From Deltaproteobacteria bacterium (GTDB lineage: Bacteria; Desulfobacterota; GWC2-55-46): DNA of 64,000 nt. Numbering within the stretch: the stretch's first letter is position 1; each line of letters begins with the position of its first letter. A program made the translations under genes and the position numbers. Positions 8,382 to 16,845 of the stretch are shown here, piece after piece. Below the pieces are notes generated by a model. That model was not told the DNA's origin, did not search any database, and saw nothing but the letters and a program-made list of their open reading frames with translations. The stretch covers positions 186,001 through 250,000 of the forward strand of contig JACOUO010000003.1 of NCBI GenBank assembly GCA_016177845.1. The letters are read 5' to 3'.

Positions 8382-9622
8382 GTTGGTATCCTTGGATCCT
8401 TTATATTTCCGGTGTCGGGCTCTGCTCCGTTGGAGGGTTCACTCTCATGGAGATAGTTCATAAGCATGTTGAACTGCTCGTAAAGACGGTATTCTTCTAC
8501 TCCCAAGGGTGCTTTGAAAAAAGATGAGAGGTGCTTCATGAGGCCTGCCTCGCCCCTTCTTTTTGACAGATCTGCCATTCTGACGAGGTCTATGATGAGC
8601 GGGGCAGCCAATATGGAATCATAGCCCTGCCATATGAACTGCAGAGACATCTTTGAGCCGAGAAAACCCTTGAAGTGAATGAAATTCCAGGCAGTCTTAA
8701 GGTCGTCAAGCGAAGGCACATAGTGTATATGCACCCTTGAATGAGGCGTGTAGCCAAGCACCTTGGGAAGGACCTTATCTTTAGTCAATATCTTTGATTC
8801 CTTGTTCTGCGGGTCATCAAGCACCTGTCCGTCCATGTTGCCAAGGATGTTAAACCCCTCCCAGCTCAGCACCTCAAGGTTCCTGTACATGAACATTGGG
8901 ATGAGGGCGGATTTAACAAGGGTCTCGCCGGTTTTACCGTCATTGCCCATGACAGGCACCTTGTTGCTTTCAGCAAGCTCAAGGATTGCGGGAATAAGGG
9001 CGGCATTGGAAGGCGTGAAGTTCAGGTAAGGGCAACCCTCAGAGACCGCCGCATAAGAGTATAAAGTGCTTGCCCTTATGGCTTCGTGATTGTCCTCATC
9101 AAGGCATTGCTCAAATGTATCAAGGCTCGTATGGCACTCCATGAACTCAAGAGGAGGCTCCGTTGAAGCAAGGTTTATGACTACGGCGCTCTCAAGACCG
9201 TTCCTCTCTTTGAAATCCCTGATATCAGACTTCAGTTTATCGACCTGCTCCCTTAGCGGCTTGTATTCCTCGGGCCTGTCGCATAAGTGAGTTATAGCTC
9301 TGCCGCAGTTGGTCGTAACTCCCGCATAAATATTTTGGGCAACTCCCTTTATGTCTTCTTCGATTGCCTTTAATATTTCCGTGGGGAGCTGTGAGTTTCG
9401 AAAAAGCTCATAAGCGCTCTCAATGGGTGACGCGCAGCGGATGTCCCACCCTCCGAAGACCAGGTCACTCGGTTCAGGCAGATTGAGGCCGGAGAAGGGC
9501 TCAAGCTCCGTGACCATGCCCGTCCTTGAACAAAGACCCTTGTTCAGGGCCATAGTCCCAGCTATAACTGCCGTAGAGATGTAGCCTGTGCATCCGATTA
9601 AAAGAACTCCTGTTTTACCCAT
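8378..9622 (-). CDS. myo-Inositol-1-phosphate synthase homologue
   Basis: A 414-residue protein with the Rossmann start MGKTGVLLIGCTGYIST and the MIPS-type catalytic-loop motif GNDGKTGETLVKSAL followed by WEGFNILGNMDG. Bacterial inositol-3-phosphate synthases convert glucose-6-phosphate to inositol phosphate using NAD. The NAD-binding glycine motif (GCTGYIS) departs from the usual G-x-GGNN pattern of eukaryotic enzymes, as in divergent bacterial clades. It overlaps the upstream cytochrome gene by 8 bp and the downstream isomerase by 4 bp. This family sits next to TIM-barrel EboE-like proteins in some bacterial ebo clusters, but no other ebo gene is visible here. Confidence 0.8.
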   Translation of the reverse strand: MGKTGVLLIGCTGYISTAVIAGTMALNKGLCSRTGMVTELEPFSGLNLPEPSDLVFGGWDIRCASPIESAYELFRNSQLPTEILKAIEEDIKGVAQNIYAGVTTNCGRAITHLCDRPEEYKPLREQVDKLKSDIRDFKERNGLESAVVINLASTEPPLEFMECHTSLDTFEQCLDEDNHEAIRASTLYSYAAVSEGCPYLNFTPSNAALIPAILELAESNKVPVMGNDGKTGETLVKSALIPMFMYRNLEVLSWEGFNILGNMDGQVLDDPQNKESKILTKDKVLPKVLGYTPHSRVHIHYVPSLDDLKTAWNFIHFKGFLGSKMSLQFIWQGYDSILAAPLIIDLVRMADLSKRRGEAGLMKHLSSFFKAPLGVEEYRLYEQFNMLMNYLHESEPSNGAEPDTGNIKDPRIPT

Positions 9623-9962
9623 GTCTCCTCAGTGCTTTGATGTATGTTATCAAGTCGTCAAGCTGCTGGTCTGTTATATGCTCATCAGAAAACGACGGCA
9701 TTGCTCCTATGCCGCGGCGCACCTGAAACTTTATCAGGAATCCCGGAAGCGGCTTATTGGTGATGGCAGGGCCCACTCCTGCTTCTCCTCCGGGGTGGCA
9801 CTGGCTGCAATGTCTTTCAAATAATATCTGCCCTTTTGCAACGGCTGGTGTAAGAGGTGGCATGGGGCCTGCGATAGGCTCGCCCCTGCGGGCTGACCCG
9901 CAGCCTGTTTGTAAAAGGAGAGAAGCCAGTAAAACTGCCATGAGACCTCTTTTTTTCATCAC
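9615..9962 (-). CDS. Class I cytochrome c lipoprotein
   Basis: A 115-residue single-haem cytochrome. The N-terminal type II signal ends in lipobox LQTGC. The haem motif is CSQCH (residues ~53-57) and the probable axial methionine is in GIGAMPSFSD near the C-terminus, followed by the typical C-terminal helix LDDLITYIKAL. It should be membrane-anchored on the periplasmic side. The sugar dehydrogenase-like lipoprotein is encoded 21 bp upstream, so this cytochrome is a plausible electron acceptor for it (inference). It overlaps the start of the inositol-phosphate synthase homologue. Confidence 0.9.
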   Translation of the reverse strand: MMKKRGLMAVLLASLLLQTGCGSARRGEPIAGPMPPLTPAVAKGQILFERHCSQCHPGGEAGVGPAITNKPLPGFLIKFQVRRGIGAMPSFSDEHITDQQLDDLITYIKALRRHG

Positions 9963-9983
9963 CGCCCCCTTCAGTGCGGCGAA

Positions 9984-11438
9984 TTATTTTCTGGTTATCT
10001 TCCAGAGCACGCCTGTCTCTGTCTTCGGCTCCGCGCCTTTTTTACTCTGGAGCAGCACTCCGAAATCAACTACATAAAGCGCATTGCCGTCAGGAGAGAA
10101 CCTTGCGGCTATCGGCCTTTCAAGCCCGCCTGTGCCGAGCCATGACGCAGGGCCGTTCTGCTTTCCTTTATTGACGGCAAACTCATTTATAATCCCGGTC
10201 CTTACATTGACCCTGACTACCTTGAAACCTACCGGTGCAAGGACTTTGCCTGTAGTTGGCGCTTCGTCACCGAGTTGGGCCACAAATGCCTCGCCTGCAT
10301 GGCCGAAGGCGGGGTTCCTTGAAAAATCCAAACCGTTTGAGGATGAATGGACAGGAAAAATGGCTACAGGCCTTGGGGGATAATTCGGATGCCTTGCCAA
10401 TAACAGCTCAGGTTTTTTCCCCTTTGCAGGAGCGTAATGGTCATGCTCATTCAACGGGAATTTCCCGTGGTAGTCGGGCCATCCGTACCATGTTCCTGAT
10501 GTCACTGCCCAGAGGATATCGCCTGTGCCGAAGACCGGGCGGCTGCCGCGCTCGTCATACATGTTGTCCGTAACGAACAGTTGCCCGTTAGGCGTGAATG
10601 CCATGCCGAAAGGGTTTCTGAAGCCCCACGCCACAAGCTCAGGGCCGCCGCCTTCAGTGGTGATGCGCATAACCGCCCCACTGCAAGGCACTTTTCCCTT
10701 GATGGTCTGTCCGCTTGAGGTCTTGCGCCCAAACGGCGAGAACGCGCCCGTGGATACCTTATCCTTTGAATCAGGGTCAATGAAGTTCTTTGTTTCGAAA
10801 TTCCTTCCTGACAGTGTAATGTCCTGACAGGGAATGTCGTGAAATTCAGGGTTTCTCTTAAGCCATCCGAACCTGAAGTTGTCTTCGCCTACGACCCCTG
10901 AATTGGTCGCAACACCCTGAGAAAAGTAGACCATTCCGTCAGGGCCGATTGCAGGGCCGTTCGTATGGTGGTCTCCCATGCTTGGCAGGTTCTCAATAAG
11001 AGGGGTTATCTTTCCATCCTGTGAGACCTTGAGTATCTTGCCGCCCTCAAGCTCTCCTCCTTCGGCAATAAAGAATTCCCCGTTGTGATATACGACCCCT
11101 GTCCAGGGCCCGTTCTTTCCGCCCTCTGCTATTACGGTCGTTTTCCCGTCAGGTTCTATCTTTAAAAGGCGCGGTGTGGTCCAAAGCTCTCCGTATGAGT
11201 AGCCTGCTTCAACTACATACGGCGTGCCTTTTTCATCAAAGGCTACTCCCGTTGGAAAGGTGAGCTTTGTTGCTACGGGCTCAATCCTGTAGCCTGAAGG
11301 AAGCGCTATGTCAGAGCTGTTGATTTTTCTCGGAGGTTTGAACTCTGTCTGCCCTCCTCCTGATGAGCCGCGTATTTTATAACAGCCGGAGATAGAAAAT
11401 GTCAGGACAGCCGCCATCAATAATTTCAAGAGTCTCAT
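9984..11438 (-). CDS. Glucose/sorbosone dehydrogenase-like (PQQ-type beta-propeller) lipoprotein
   Basis: A 484-residue exported protein with lipobox ISGC around residue 19. The body is a six-bladed propeller of the GSDH/L-sorbosone dehydrogenase family: repeated blades such as FPTGVAFDEKGTPYVVE, NGPAIGPDGMVYFSQG, WGFRNPFGMAFTPNGQLFVTDN and ARFSPDGNALYVVDFG. Members oxidise sugars with PQQ, although many environmental homologues are uncharacterised. A diffusible or adjacent cytochrome c normally takes the electrons, and one is encoded directly downstream. Start chosen at the ATG beginning the signal peptide. Confidence 0.82.
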   Translation of the reverse strand: MRLLKLLMAAVLTFSISGCYKIRGSSGGGQTEFKPPRKINSSDIALPSGYRIEPVATKLTFPTGVAFDEKGTPYVVEAGYSYGELWTTPRLLKIEPDGKTTVIAEGGKNGPWTGVVYHNGEFFIAEGGELEGGKILKVSQDGKITPLIENLPSMGDHHTNGPAIGPDGMVYFSQGVATNSGVVGEDNFRFGWLKRNPEFHDIPCQDITLSGRNFETKNFIDPDSKDKVSTGAFSPFGRKTSSGQTIKGKVPCSGAVMRITTEGGGPELVAWGFRNPFGMAFTPNGQLFVTDNMYDERGSRPVFGTGDILWAVTSGTWYGWPDYHGKFPLNEHDHYAPAKGKKPELLLARHPNYPPRPVAIFPVHSSSNGLDFSRNPAFGHAGEAFVAQLGDEAPTTGKVLAPVGFKVVRVNVRTGIINEFAVNKGKQNGPASWLGTGGLERPIAARFSPDGNALYVVDFGVLLQSKKGAEPKTETGVLWKITRK

Positions 11439-11455
11439 TTGCCCTCCGAAAGAAG

Positions 11456-11911
11456 TCAGCGGCTTGTTGCCCTGAAGGCTTCCCTTGCCTTCTGTATGCC
11501 TTGTGTTTGCGGCACTGCGGCAAAATCACCCCTCAGGGCCTTGAGGGCATATTTTTCGGAATTTATTTCAGATGAGGTGCGTACCCCCATGCGGCGGAAA
11601 AGGCTTACGGGAGGGCACCAGCCCTGCACAGCATGCTGAAGAAGAAAACCCATTACTGCCATAGGGAGTATTATGAACTTCCATTTAACGGTAGTGGCAA
11701 GTATCAGTCCAAAGAGCGCTACAACGGAAGCATTGGTCTGTAATAAACGCTCCATGTCCCATTCCCTGTCAAGTTCCTTTAAGCGGCTCTCTATCTCGGA
11801 GTGGTCTGCAGAGCTGTAATAAGCTATATTCCTTTGCGTCTGTTCTTCTATCTTTTTGTTCGCTTCGATATAGGTGTGCTTGGGCACACGGGCAGCGGTT
11901 GAAGGGAGCAT
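11456..11911 (-). CDS. DUF2892 (YgaP-type transmembrane) domain protein
   Basis: A 151-residue protein. Residues ~50-80 carry the DUF2892 pattern (ERLLQTNASVVALFG, a hydrophobic segment, then MGFLLQHAVQGWCPPVSLFRRMGVRTSSEI). The GWCP..LFR..G.RT block is diagnostic for this short inner-membrane domain. An N-terminal ~45-residue extension is charged and helical. A strong AAGGAGGAACCT ribosome-binding site precedes the ATG. It is the first gene of the minus-strand operon that continues through the sugar dehydrogenase, cytochrome and isomerases. The function of DUF2892 is unknown; some copies are fused to rhodanese domains. Confidence 0.82.
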   Translation of the reverse strand: MLPSTAARVPKHTYIEANKKIEEQTQRNIAYYSSADHSEIESRLKELDREWDMERLLQTNASVVALFGLILATTVKWKFIILPMAVMGFLLQHAVQGWCPPVSLFRRMGVRTSSEINSEKYALKALRGDFAAVPQTQGIQKAREAFRATSR

Positions 11912-12119
11912 AGGTTCCTCCTTTCCGGCTGTAGTTCATGGGGTTAAACAGAGTTTACATTGTCTTTGGCTCCGGCGTCTTTTCCTTACGATTGTAAGTC
12001 AAGAATGGGGTTTGTCAAGAAACCCGGAGAGAATAAAAAAATAATATTTTTCTGTCTTGCCGTGCTGTCTGTTTGGGATAGACTCTTCTTAGATAACAGT
12101 ATGTAAAGGGGCGCCTTTT

Positions 12120-12407
12120 ATGAATTTAAAAAGAGTATTGGTTTTAGCTCTCCTTATGTTTTTAATTTCAGCTCAAGGGGCTTTTAGCCCGGCTTTTTGC
12201 AGGGAGAAGCACGCTGAAAAAGGGGCTAAGCATGTGAGGAAAGGCATTTATCATATCAAGAAGGGTATAATGCAGTTCGAAGAATCCTTGAAATACAGCA
12301 AGGACCCCCATGCCAAAGAGGCAATGGAACATGCCAAAATTGCAATCCGCCATGCGGATGAGGCGCTTAGAGCTGCCGCACTAGTCCAAAAGGATGAGAA
12401 GAAGTAA
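12120..12407 (+). CDS. Small exported His/Lys-rich helical protein (SmbP-like)
   Basis: A 95-residue protein with a signal peptide (about residues 1-27) and a mature part made of amphipathic helix with histidines and charged residues at regular intervals (KHAEKGAKHVRKGIYHI, HAKEAMEHAKIAIRHADEAL). The HA...H spacing resembles the periplasmic small metal-binding protein SmbP of nitrifiers, so metal binding is a reasonable hypothesis. AAAGGGG precedes the ATG. It stands alone, divergent from the DUF2892 operon and 140 bp before the large regulator. Confidence 0.62.
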   Translation: MNLKRVLVLALLMFLISAQGAFSPAFCREKHAEKGAKHVRKGIYHIKKGIMQFEESLKYSKDPHAKEAMEHAKIAIRHADEALRAAALVQKDEKK

Positions 12408-12546
12408 TCCGAGAGGTGATTTGTTTCAGGTTTTAATGCAGATGTTAATTTGAAGTATACAAAAAGTACGGCTGACTATATAATTAAGAGGCTTTTTTTT
12501 AAAAAATCCTGATTCGGAAAAATTAGCCCCGGAACCCTGAATTAGA

Positions 12547-15500
12547 ATGAAGTCTCAAATCTCCGCTACAAAAATTACGCGTCCCAGCAGTTCAAAGGTC
12601 TTCCTCAGGAAAAGGATTTTCAGGTTCTTTGATGAGAACCGCAGTAAAAAGGCATTATGGGTGTGCGGTCCTCCGGGCGCAGGCAAGACTACGCTTGTAA
12701 ACAGCTATATCACCTCCAATGACCTTGAATGCCTCTGGTACCAGGTGGATGAGGGAGACAAGGATATCGCTACCTTCTTCTATTACCTCGGGCTTGCGGC
12801 AAAGGGAATCTCCTCCGGAAAATATAAGCCTCTGCCCCATCTTACGCCTGAATACCTCGCCGGAATAGGCGCATTCACCAGAAGATATTTCAGGGAGTTC
12901 TTCAGCCGGGCAAAGAAACCGTTCCTGCTGGTCTTTGATAATTTTCAGGAAGCGTCCTCAAGCCAGTTCCACGATGTTATAAGAGGTTGTCTTGAAGAGG
13001 CCCCCGAATCATGCCGTGTAATTATCATGAGCCGCACTGAACCACCACAGGCATTTGCCAGATGCCTTGCCAATCAGGACATGAAGGCAATAGGGTGGGA
13101 TGACCTGCGCCTTACGGATGCTGAAGCAAAAGAGATAGCAAAGCTCCTTGGACATAAAAAACCGCTCGATGACATCCTTGTTAATCTTCAGGGCAAGGCG
13201 CAGGGCTGGGTGGCAGGCCTTCTCCTTATGATAGAAAGGGCGAGGTCGGGGCTGATATCAAGCCAGGATGTAAATAAGACCGCTGTTGAGGCAGTCTTTA
13301 ACTACTTTATGGCGGAAATATTTGAAAAAGCTGATGAAGAGACGCAGGAGTTTCTGTTAAAAACATCTTTCCTGCCGAGCATGACCCTTAAAATGGCGGA
13401 ATCCCTCTCAGAGAACCGCAACGCGGAGAATATCCTTTCAGAGCTTAATTCAAAGCATTTTTTCATAGAAAAGCGTGTTCAGGAAGACGATGCTTACCAG
13501 TACCATCCTCTCTTCCGTGAATTCCTGCTTTCGAGGGCGAAAAAAACCGTTCATCAAATTGACCTTAAAAGAATACAGATGGAAGCGGGCAATATCCTTT
13601 CAGCAGAAGGCCTTGCAGAGGATGCCGCGAAATTATTCATTGAGTCGGGTGACTGGAAGGGCCTTAACGGACTGATACTTACCCATGGGACAGCGCTGTT
13701 GGCCCAAGGCAGATTTCAGGTGCTTGAATCATGGATATCATCCATTCCTGATAAGGTTATCGAAGGCGAGGCATGGCTTTTGTTCTACAGAGGCCTGTGC
13801 AGGCTTCCGTTCAGTCCGCCGGAAGCGAGGAAAGACCTTGTTCCTGCTTACGGCCTGTTCAAGTCCGAAGAGGACAGAACAGGGATATTCCTTTCCTGGT
13901 CAGGCGTTGTAGATACATTTATTTACGAGTGGAGGGATTTTCGCCCGCTGGATAACTGGATTGCCGAACTTGAAGGGCTTTCGCGTAAATACAATGAATT
14001 CCCTTCTCCTGAAATAGAGGAAAGGGTCAGTTCATGTATGTTCAGCGCGCTGATGTTCCGCCAGCCGCAGCACCCGCAGCTCCCGAAGTGGGAAGAAAAG
14101 GTAAGGTCAATAATTCAGAATTCACCGGACGATAACCGCAAGATGTTCATAGGTTATCACTTGATCCTTTTCTATCTCTGGACAGGCCAGAACGCCAAGG
14201 CAGGCACGATAATCAATACGCTTTCTCCGGCCTTCGGTGCGAAAAGGGCTGCTACGCTTCCCCAGCTCATGTGGTATTTCTCGGAAGCCCTTTATAACTA
14301 TCATATCTCCTGTTATGAAGACGGGCTTAAGGCGGTTGAGGAAGGAGTAAAGATAGCTGAAGAAACAGGGATACGGCTTATAAATTCACTCCTGTACGGG
14401 GCCGGAATCCTTAACTCCGTGTCAATGGGCAATATAGAGCTTGGAATAAAATACTTAAATAAGCTTGCCGCAGGCAGGACAAGGGTCACCTGCTTTGACC
14501 TCATATTCTTCCACCACCATTCCGCAAGGATAGCCCTGAAGGAATTTGACCATTCATCGGCGCTTGAGCACGCCAAGCTCTCATGGAAGCACTCCGTTGA
14601 GACCGGCTCGCCTTTCCTTGAGAACATAATGCATTATACCTATGCTTATATACTGATAGAGGGGGGTAAGGCCAATAGCGTTCCCGTGCATATAGCTGAG
14701 ATAAGGGCAGTGGGCAGACTGACCAAGAGCGCCCTTTTCGAATACTCCTGCCTCGTGATGGAGGCTATAATGGCCCTTAAGAATGACGATGACAAGCTTT
14801 GCGTTGAGCGTTTCTCAAAGGCCATTATCATCGGCAAGGCCCAGAAGATAAGGTTCTTTCCCTTGCTTGTGCCTCAGTCCGCAGCTCTGCTTTGCGCGAG
14901 GGCGCTTGAGGCTGGCTTTGATGTCGAGTACATAAAAGACGCCATAAGAATGAATAACCTTACAGTCTCTTCGCATATTGAGATTGAGGAATGGCCGTGG
15001 GTGCTGAGGATATATACCCTGGGCCGTTTTGAGGTATGGAAAGACAATAAAAAAATAGAGTTCTCAAGAAAGGCCCAGCAAAGGCCTCTTGACCTGCTTA
15101 AGGCGTTGATCTCATTCGGCGGAAAAAATGTGCCTGAGGAGCAGATAACGGATGCGCTTTGGCCTGACTCTGACGGAGACATGGCGCACCAGTCTTTTGC
15201 CACTACCCTGCACCGCCTCCGTAAGCTGCTCGGAACGGAAAAGGCCATTCAATACAGCGACGGGATGCTTACCATCGTAAACAATTACTGCTGGGTGGAT
15301 ATCTGGGGCTTCGATTACCTGGGGGGTAAGGCTGACAGCGCGCTTAAGGCAGGTCATCAGGATAAGGCCAAAGCCCTGGTGGAGAGGGCTGTAGAGCTTT
15401 ACAAAGGCCATTTCCTTGCCTGTGAACTAAAAGAGCCATGGGCAATTCCGGCGCGAGAGCGCCTCAGGGATAAATTCATTAAATACATCGGCATACTCGG

Positions 15501-15744
15501 AAGCTTCTCTGAAGAGAGCGGCAATTACGGCAAGGCATTGGAGCTGTACCTCAAGGGCATAGAGGTGGATGAGCTTGCGGAGAAATTCTATCAAAAGCTC
15601 ATGGTCTGCCATAAATTGTCAGGAAACAGGAGCGAAGCCATTAAGATATATAACCGCTGCCAGGCGGTCTTAAGCGCACAGCTTAAGATTGAGCCTTCAA
15701 AAGAGACGAAGTCCATCTACAGGGAACTGCTTGAAAGCCAGTAA
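12547..15744 (+). CDS. MalT-like STAND ATPase transcriptional regulator with C-terminal SARP/BTAD domain
   Basis: A 1065-residue regulator. The N-terminal STAND/MalT-type NTPase has Walker A CGPPGAGKTTL (residues 40-50) and Walker B LLVFDNF (~127-133). A helical region with TPR-like repeats occupies ~350-810. From ~817 comes an OmpR-like winged helix (IYTLGRFEVWKDNKKIEFSR...ALWPDSD, then LHRLRKLLG) followed by a bacterial transcriptional activation domain (~920-1060), the SARP arrangement, in place of the LuxR helix-turn-helix of true MalT. Such proteins activate transcription when an inducer binds. SARPs bind heptameric direct repeats spaced 11 bp; exactly such repeats lie immediately downstream, before radC copy 2. 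Confidence 0.88.
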   Translation: MKSQISATKITRPSSSKVFLRKRIFRFFDENRSKKALWVCGPPGAGKTTLVNSYITSNDLECLWYQVDEGDKDIATFFYYLGLAAKGISSGKYKPLPHLTPEYLAGIGAFTRRYFREFFSRAKKPFLLVFDNFQEASSSQFHDVIRGCLEEAPESCRVIIMSRTEPPQAFARCLANQDMKAIGWDDLRLTDAEAKEIAKLLGHKKPLDDILVNLQGKAQGWVAGLLLMIERARSGLISSQDVNKTAVEAVFNYFMAEIFEKADEETQEFLLKTSFLPSMTLKMAESLSENRNAENILSELNSKHFFIEKRVQEDDAYQYHPLFREFLLSRAKKTVHQIDLKRIQMEAGNILSAEGLAEDAAKLFIESGDWKGLNGLILTHGTALLAQGRFQVLESWISSIPDKVIEGEAWLLFYRGLCRLPFSPPEARKDLVPAYGLFKSEEDRTGIFLSWSGVVDTFIYEWRDFRPLDNWIAELEGLSRKYNEFPSPEIEERVSSCMFSALMFRQPQHPQLPKWEEKVRSIIQNSPDDNRKMFIGYHLILFYLWTGQNAKAGTIINTLSPAFGAKRAATLPQLMWYFSEALYNYHISCYEDGLKAVEEGVKIAEETGIRLINSLLYGAGILNSVSMGNIELGIKYLNKLAAGRTRVTCFDLIFFHHHSARIALKEFDHSSALEHAKLSWKHSVETGSPFLENIMHYTYAYILIEGGKANSVPVHIAEIRAVGRLTKSALFEYSCLVMEAIMALKNDDDKLCVERFSKAIIIGKAQKIRFFPLLVPQSAALLCARALEAGFDVEYIKDAIRMNNLTVSSHIEIEEWPWVLRIYTLGRFEVWKDNKKIEFSRKAQQRPLDLLKALISFGGKNVPEEQITDALWPDSDGDMAHQSFATTLHRLRKLLGTEKAIQYSDGMLTIVNNYCWVDIWGFDYLGGKADSALKAGHQDKAKALVERAVELYKGHFLACELKEPWAIPARERLRDKFIKYIGILGSFSEESGNYGKALELYLKGIEVDELAEKFYQKLMVCHKLSGNRSEAIKIYNRCQAVLSAQLKIEPSKETKSIYRELLESQ

Positions 15745-15753
15745 CTTAAACTT

Positions 15754-15788
15754 CTGTAACCTATCTGTAATCCCTTCCATAGCATAAT
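15754..15788 (+). promoter_or_regulatory. Heptamer direct repeat and -10 box upstream of radC copy 2
   Basis: CTGTAAC (15754-15760), a 4-bp spacer, CTGTAAT (15765-15771): two heptamers with 11-bp periodicity, followed 11 bp later by the -10-like CATAAT (15783-15788). There is no -35 hexamer. This is the layout used by OmpR-fold activators (SARP or PhoB). The neighbouring SARP protein is the obvious candidate, though a Pho box would look similar. Confidence 0.5.
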
Positions 15789-15821
15789 TTCCCTACACAA
15801 AAAATCTCAACAGATCATCAT

Positions 15822-16547
15822 ATGCCAGAGAACATAATTCTAAGCGACAGAGACCACAAAAAAAGGCTTAAAGAGCGCTTTAAAAGGAATGTTTTTACTG
15901 ATTTCCATAATCACGAGATACTTGAACTTATCCTGACTTACGCTGTGCCGAAAAAGGATGTAAAGCTCCTTGCCAATGCGCTCGTCAAAAGGTTCAAAGG
16001 CCTTAGAGGCGTCTTCGATGCCACGCAGGAAGAACTTAAGTCCGTGGATGGAATAGGGCAGAACGCCGCACTTCTTATCCAGCTCATAAAGAATGTGGCA
16101 GGGGAGTATCTTAAGGAAACTATGATGGGCAAGGATGTTATCAGGAATCCTAAAGAGGTGCTCGACTATCTCAAGCTCAAGCTCTCGGGCGAAAGGGTCG
16201 AGAAGTTCCTTGCCATTTACCTGAATTCCAAAAACGAAGTGCTTGCCATTGAGATCCTGCACGAAGGCACTATAAACCAGACGGTAGTCTATCCGAGAAA
16301 GGTGATAGAGCTTGCCTTCAGGCATAATGCCCGTTCAATCATTTTTGTGCATAATCATCCGAGCGGGGACGCGACCCCTTCAGCCCTTGACAAGAACCTG
16401 ACAATGATACTGGACAGGGCCGCCCTTGCGGTCGATATTATCGTCCACGACCACCTCATAATAGGTAAAAATGTTTACTTCAGCGCAAGGGAGAACGGCT
16501 GGATAATCGGCTGCCCTACCCGTGCCACCCGGTCTGTCGCGCATTAA
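15822..16547 (+). CDS. radC: RadC/YeeS family JAB-domain protein (copy 2)
   Basis: A 241-residue RadC paralogue of the gene at 626. The helix-hairpin-helix (LKSVDGIGQNAALLI) and the complete JAMM motif (HNHPSGDATPSALD) are both intact. It differs mostly near the termini and around the JAMM loop. It starts at an ATG with no clear Shine-Dalgarno, 77 bp after the SARP regulator, behind the heptamer repeats. It ends at a bidirectional hairpin terminator. RadC genes belong to the competence regulon in several bacteria, so a regulated copy is plausible. Confidence 0.9.
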   Translation: MPENIILSDRDHKKRLKERFKRNVFTDFHNHEILELILTYAVPKKDVKLLANALVKRFKGLRGVFDATQEELKSVDGIGQNAALLIQLIKNVAGEYLKETMMGKDVIRNPKEVLDYLKLKLSGERVEKFLAIYLNSKNEVLAIEILHEGTINQTVVYPRKVIELAFRHNARSIIFVHNHPSGDATPSALDKNLTMILDRAALAVDIIVHDHLIIGKNVYFSARENGWIIGCPTRATRSVAH

Positions 16548-16582
16548 ACCTCTTACCCCAGAGATTAAAAAACATTGAAAAT

Positions 16583-16615
16583 AGAAAAGGGCTTTTCAGA
16601 GAAAAGCCCTTTTCT
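16583..16615. terminator. Bidirectional terminator hairpin
   Basis: AGAAAAGGGCTTTT and AAAAGCCCTTTTCT form a perfect 14-bp stem with a 5-nt loop between the convergent radC copy 2 and zinc-ribbon genes. Confidence 0.8.
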
Positions 16616-16640
16616 GTAATCTGTTTTTGTCTGCGTTTTT

Positions 16641-16823
16641 CTATTCCCAGGTCTTACCCTTATCAACGCTCTTGTCCATATCCGTAAACATCGTTCCCCT
16701 GATAGTGGTCTGCTCTCCGCAGCCGGGGCATTTAAGGACGCTGCCGTCTGTGAGGTCTTTAGCCTTCTTTTTAAAGACTTTTCCGCATACAGGGCAAGTG
16801 ATATCAATAACTATGTCAGCCAT
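16641..16823 (-). CDS. Small zinc-ribbon protein
   Basis: A 60-residue protein with two CPxCG knuckles, CPVCGKVF (residues 10-17) and CPGCGEQ, 19 residues apart, so it should bind one zinc. The rest is charged. CAGGAGATTTTT precedes the ATG, a good ribosome-binding site. It has no signal peptide or membrane segment. Proteins of this type are abundant in environmental bacteria and have no assigned role. It is convergent with radC copy 2 and its upstream region runs straight into the MITE. Confidence 0.75.
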   Translation of the reverse strand: MADIVIDITCPVCGKVFKKKAKDLTDGSVLKCPGCGEQTTIRGTMFTDMDKSVDKGKTWE

Positions 16824-16845
16824 AAAAATCTCCTGTTTTTTTAAT

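Noticed and set aside
11985-11998. Small palindrome CTTAC-GATT-GTAAG in the divergent region before the SmbP-like gene
   Set aside because: Five-base arms are too short to call an operator without further evidence.
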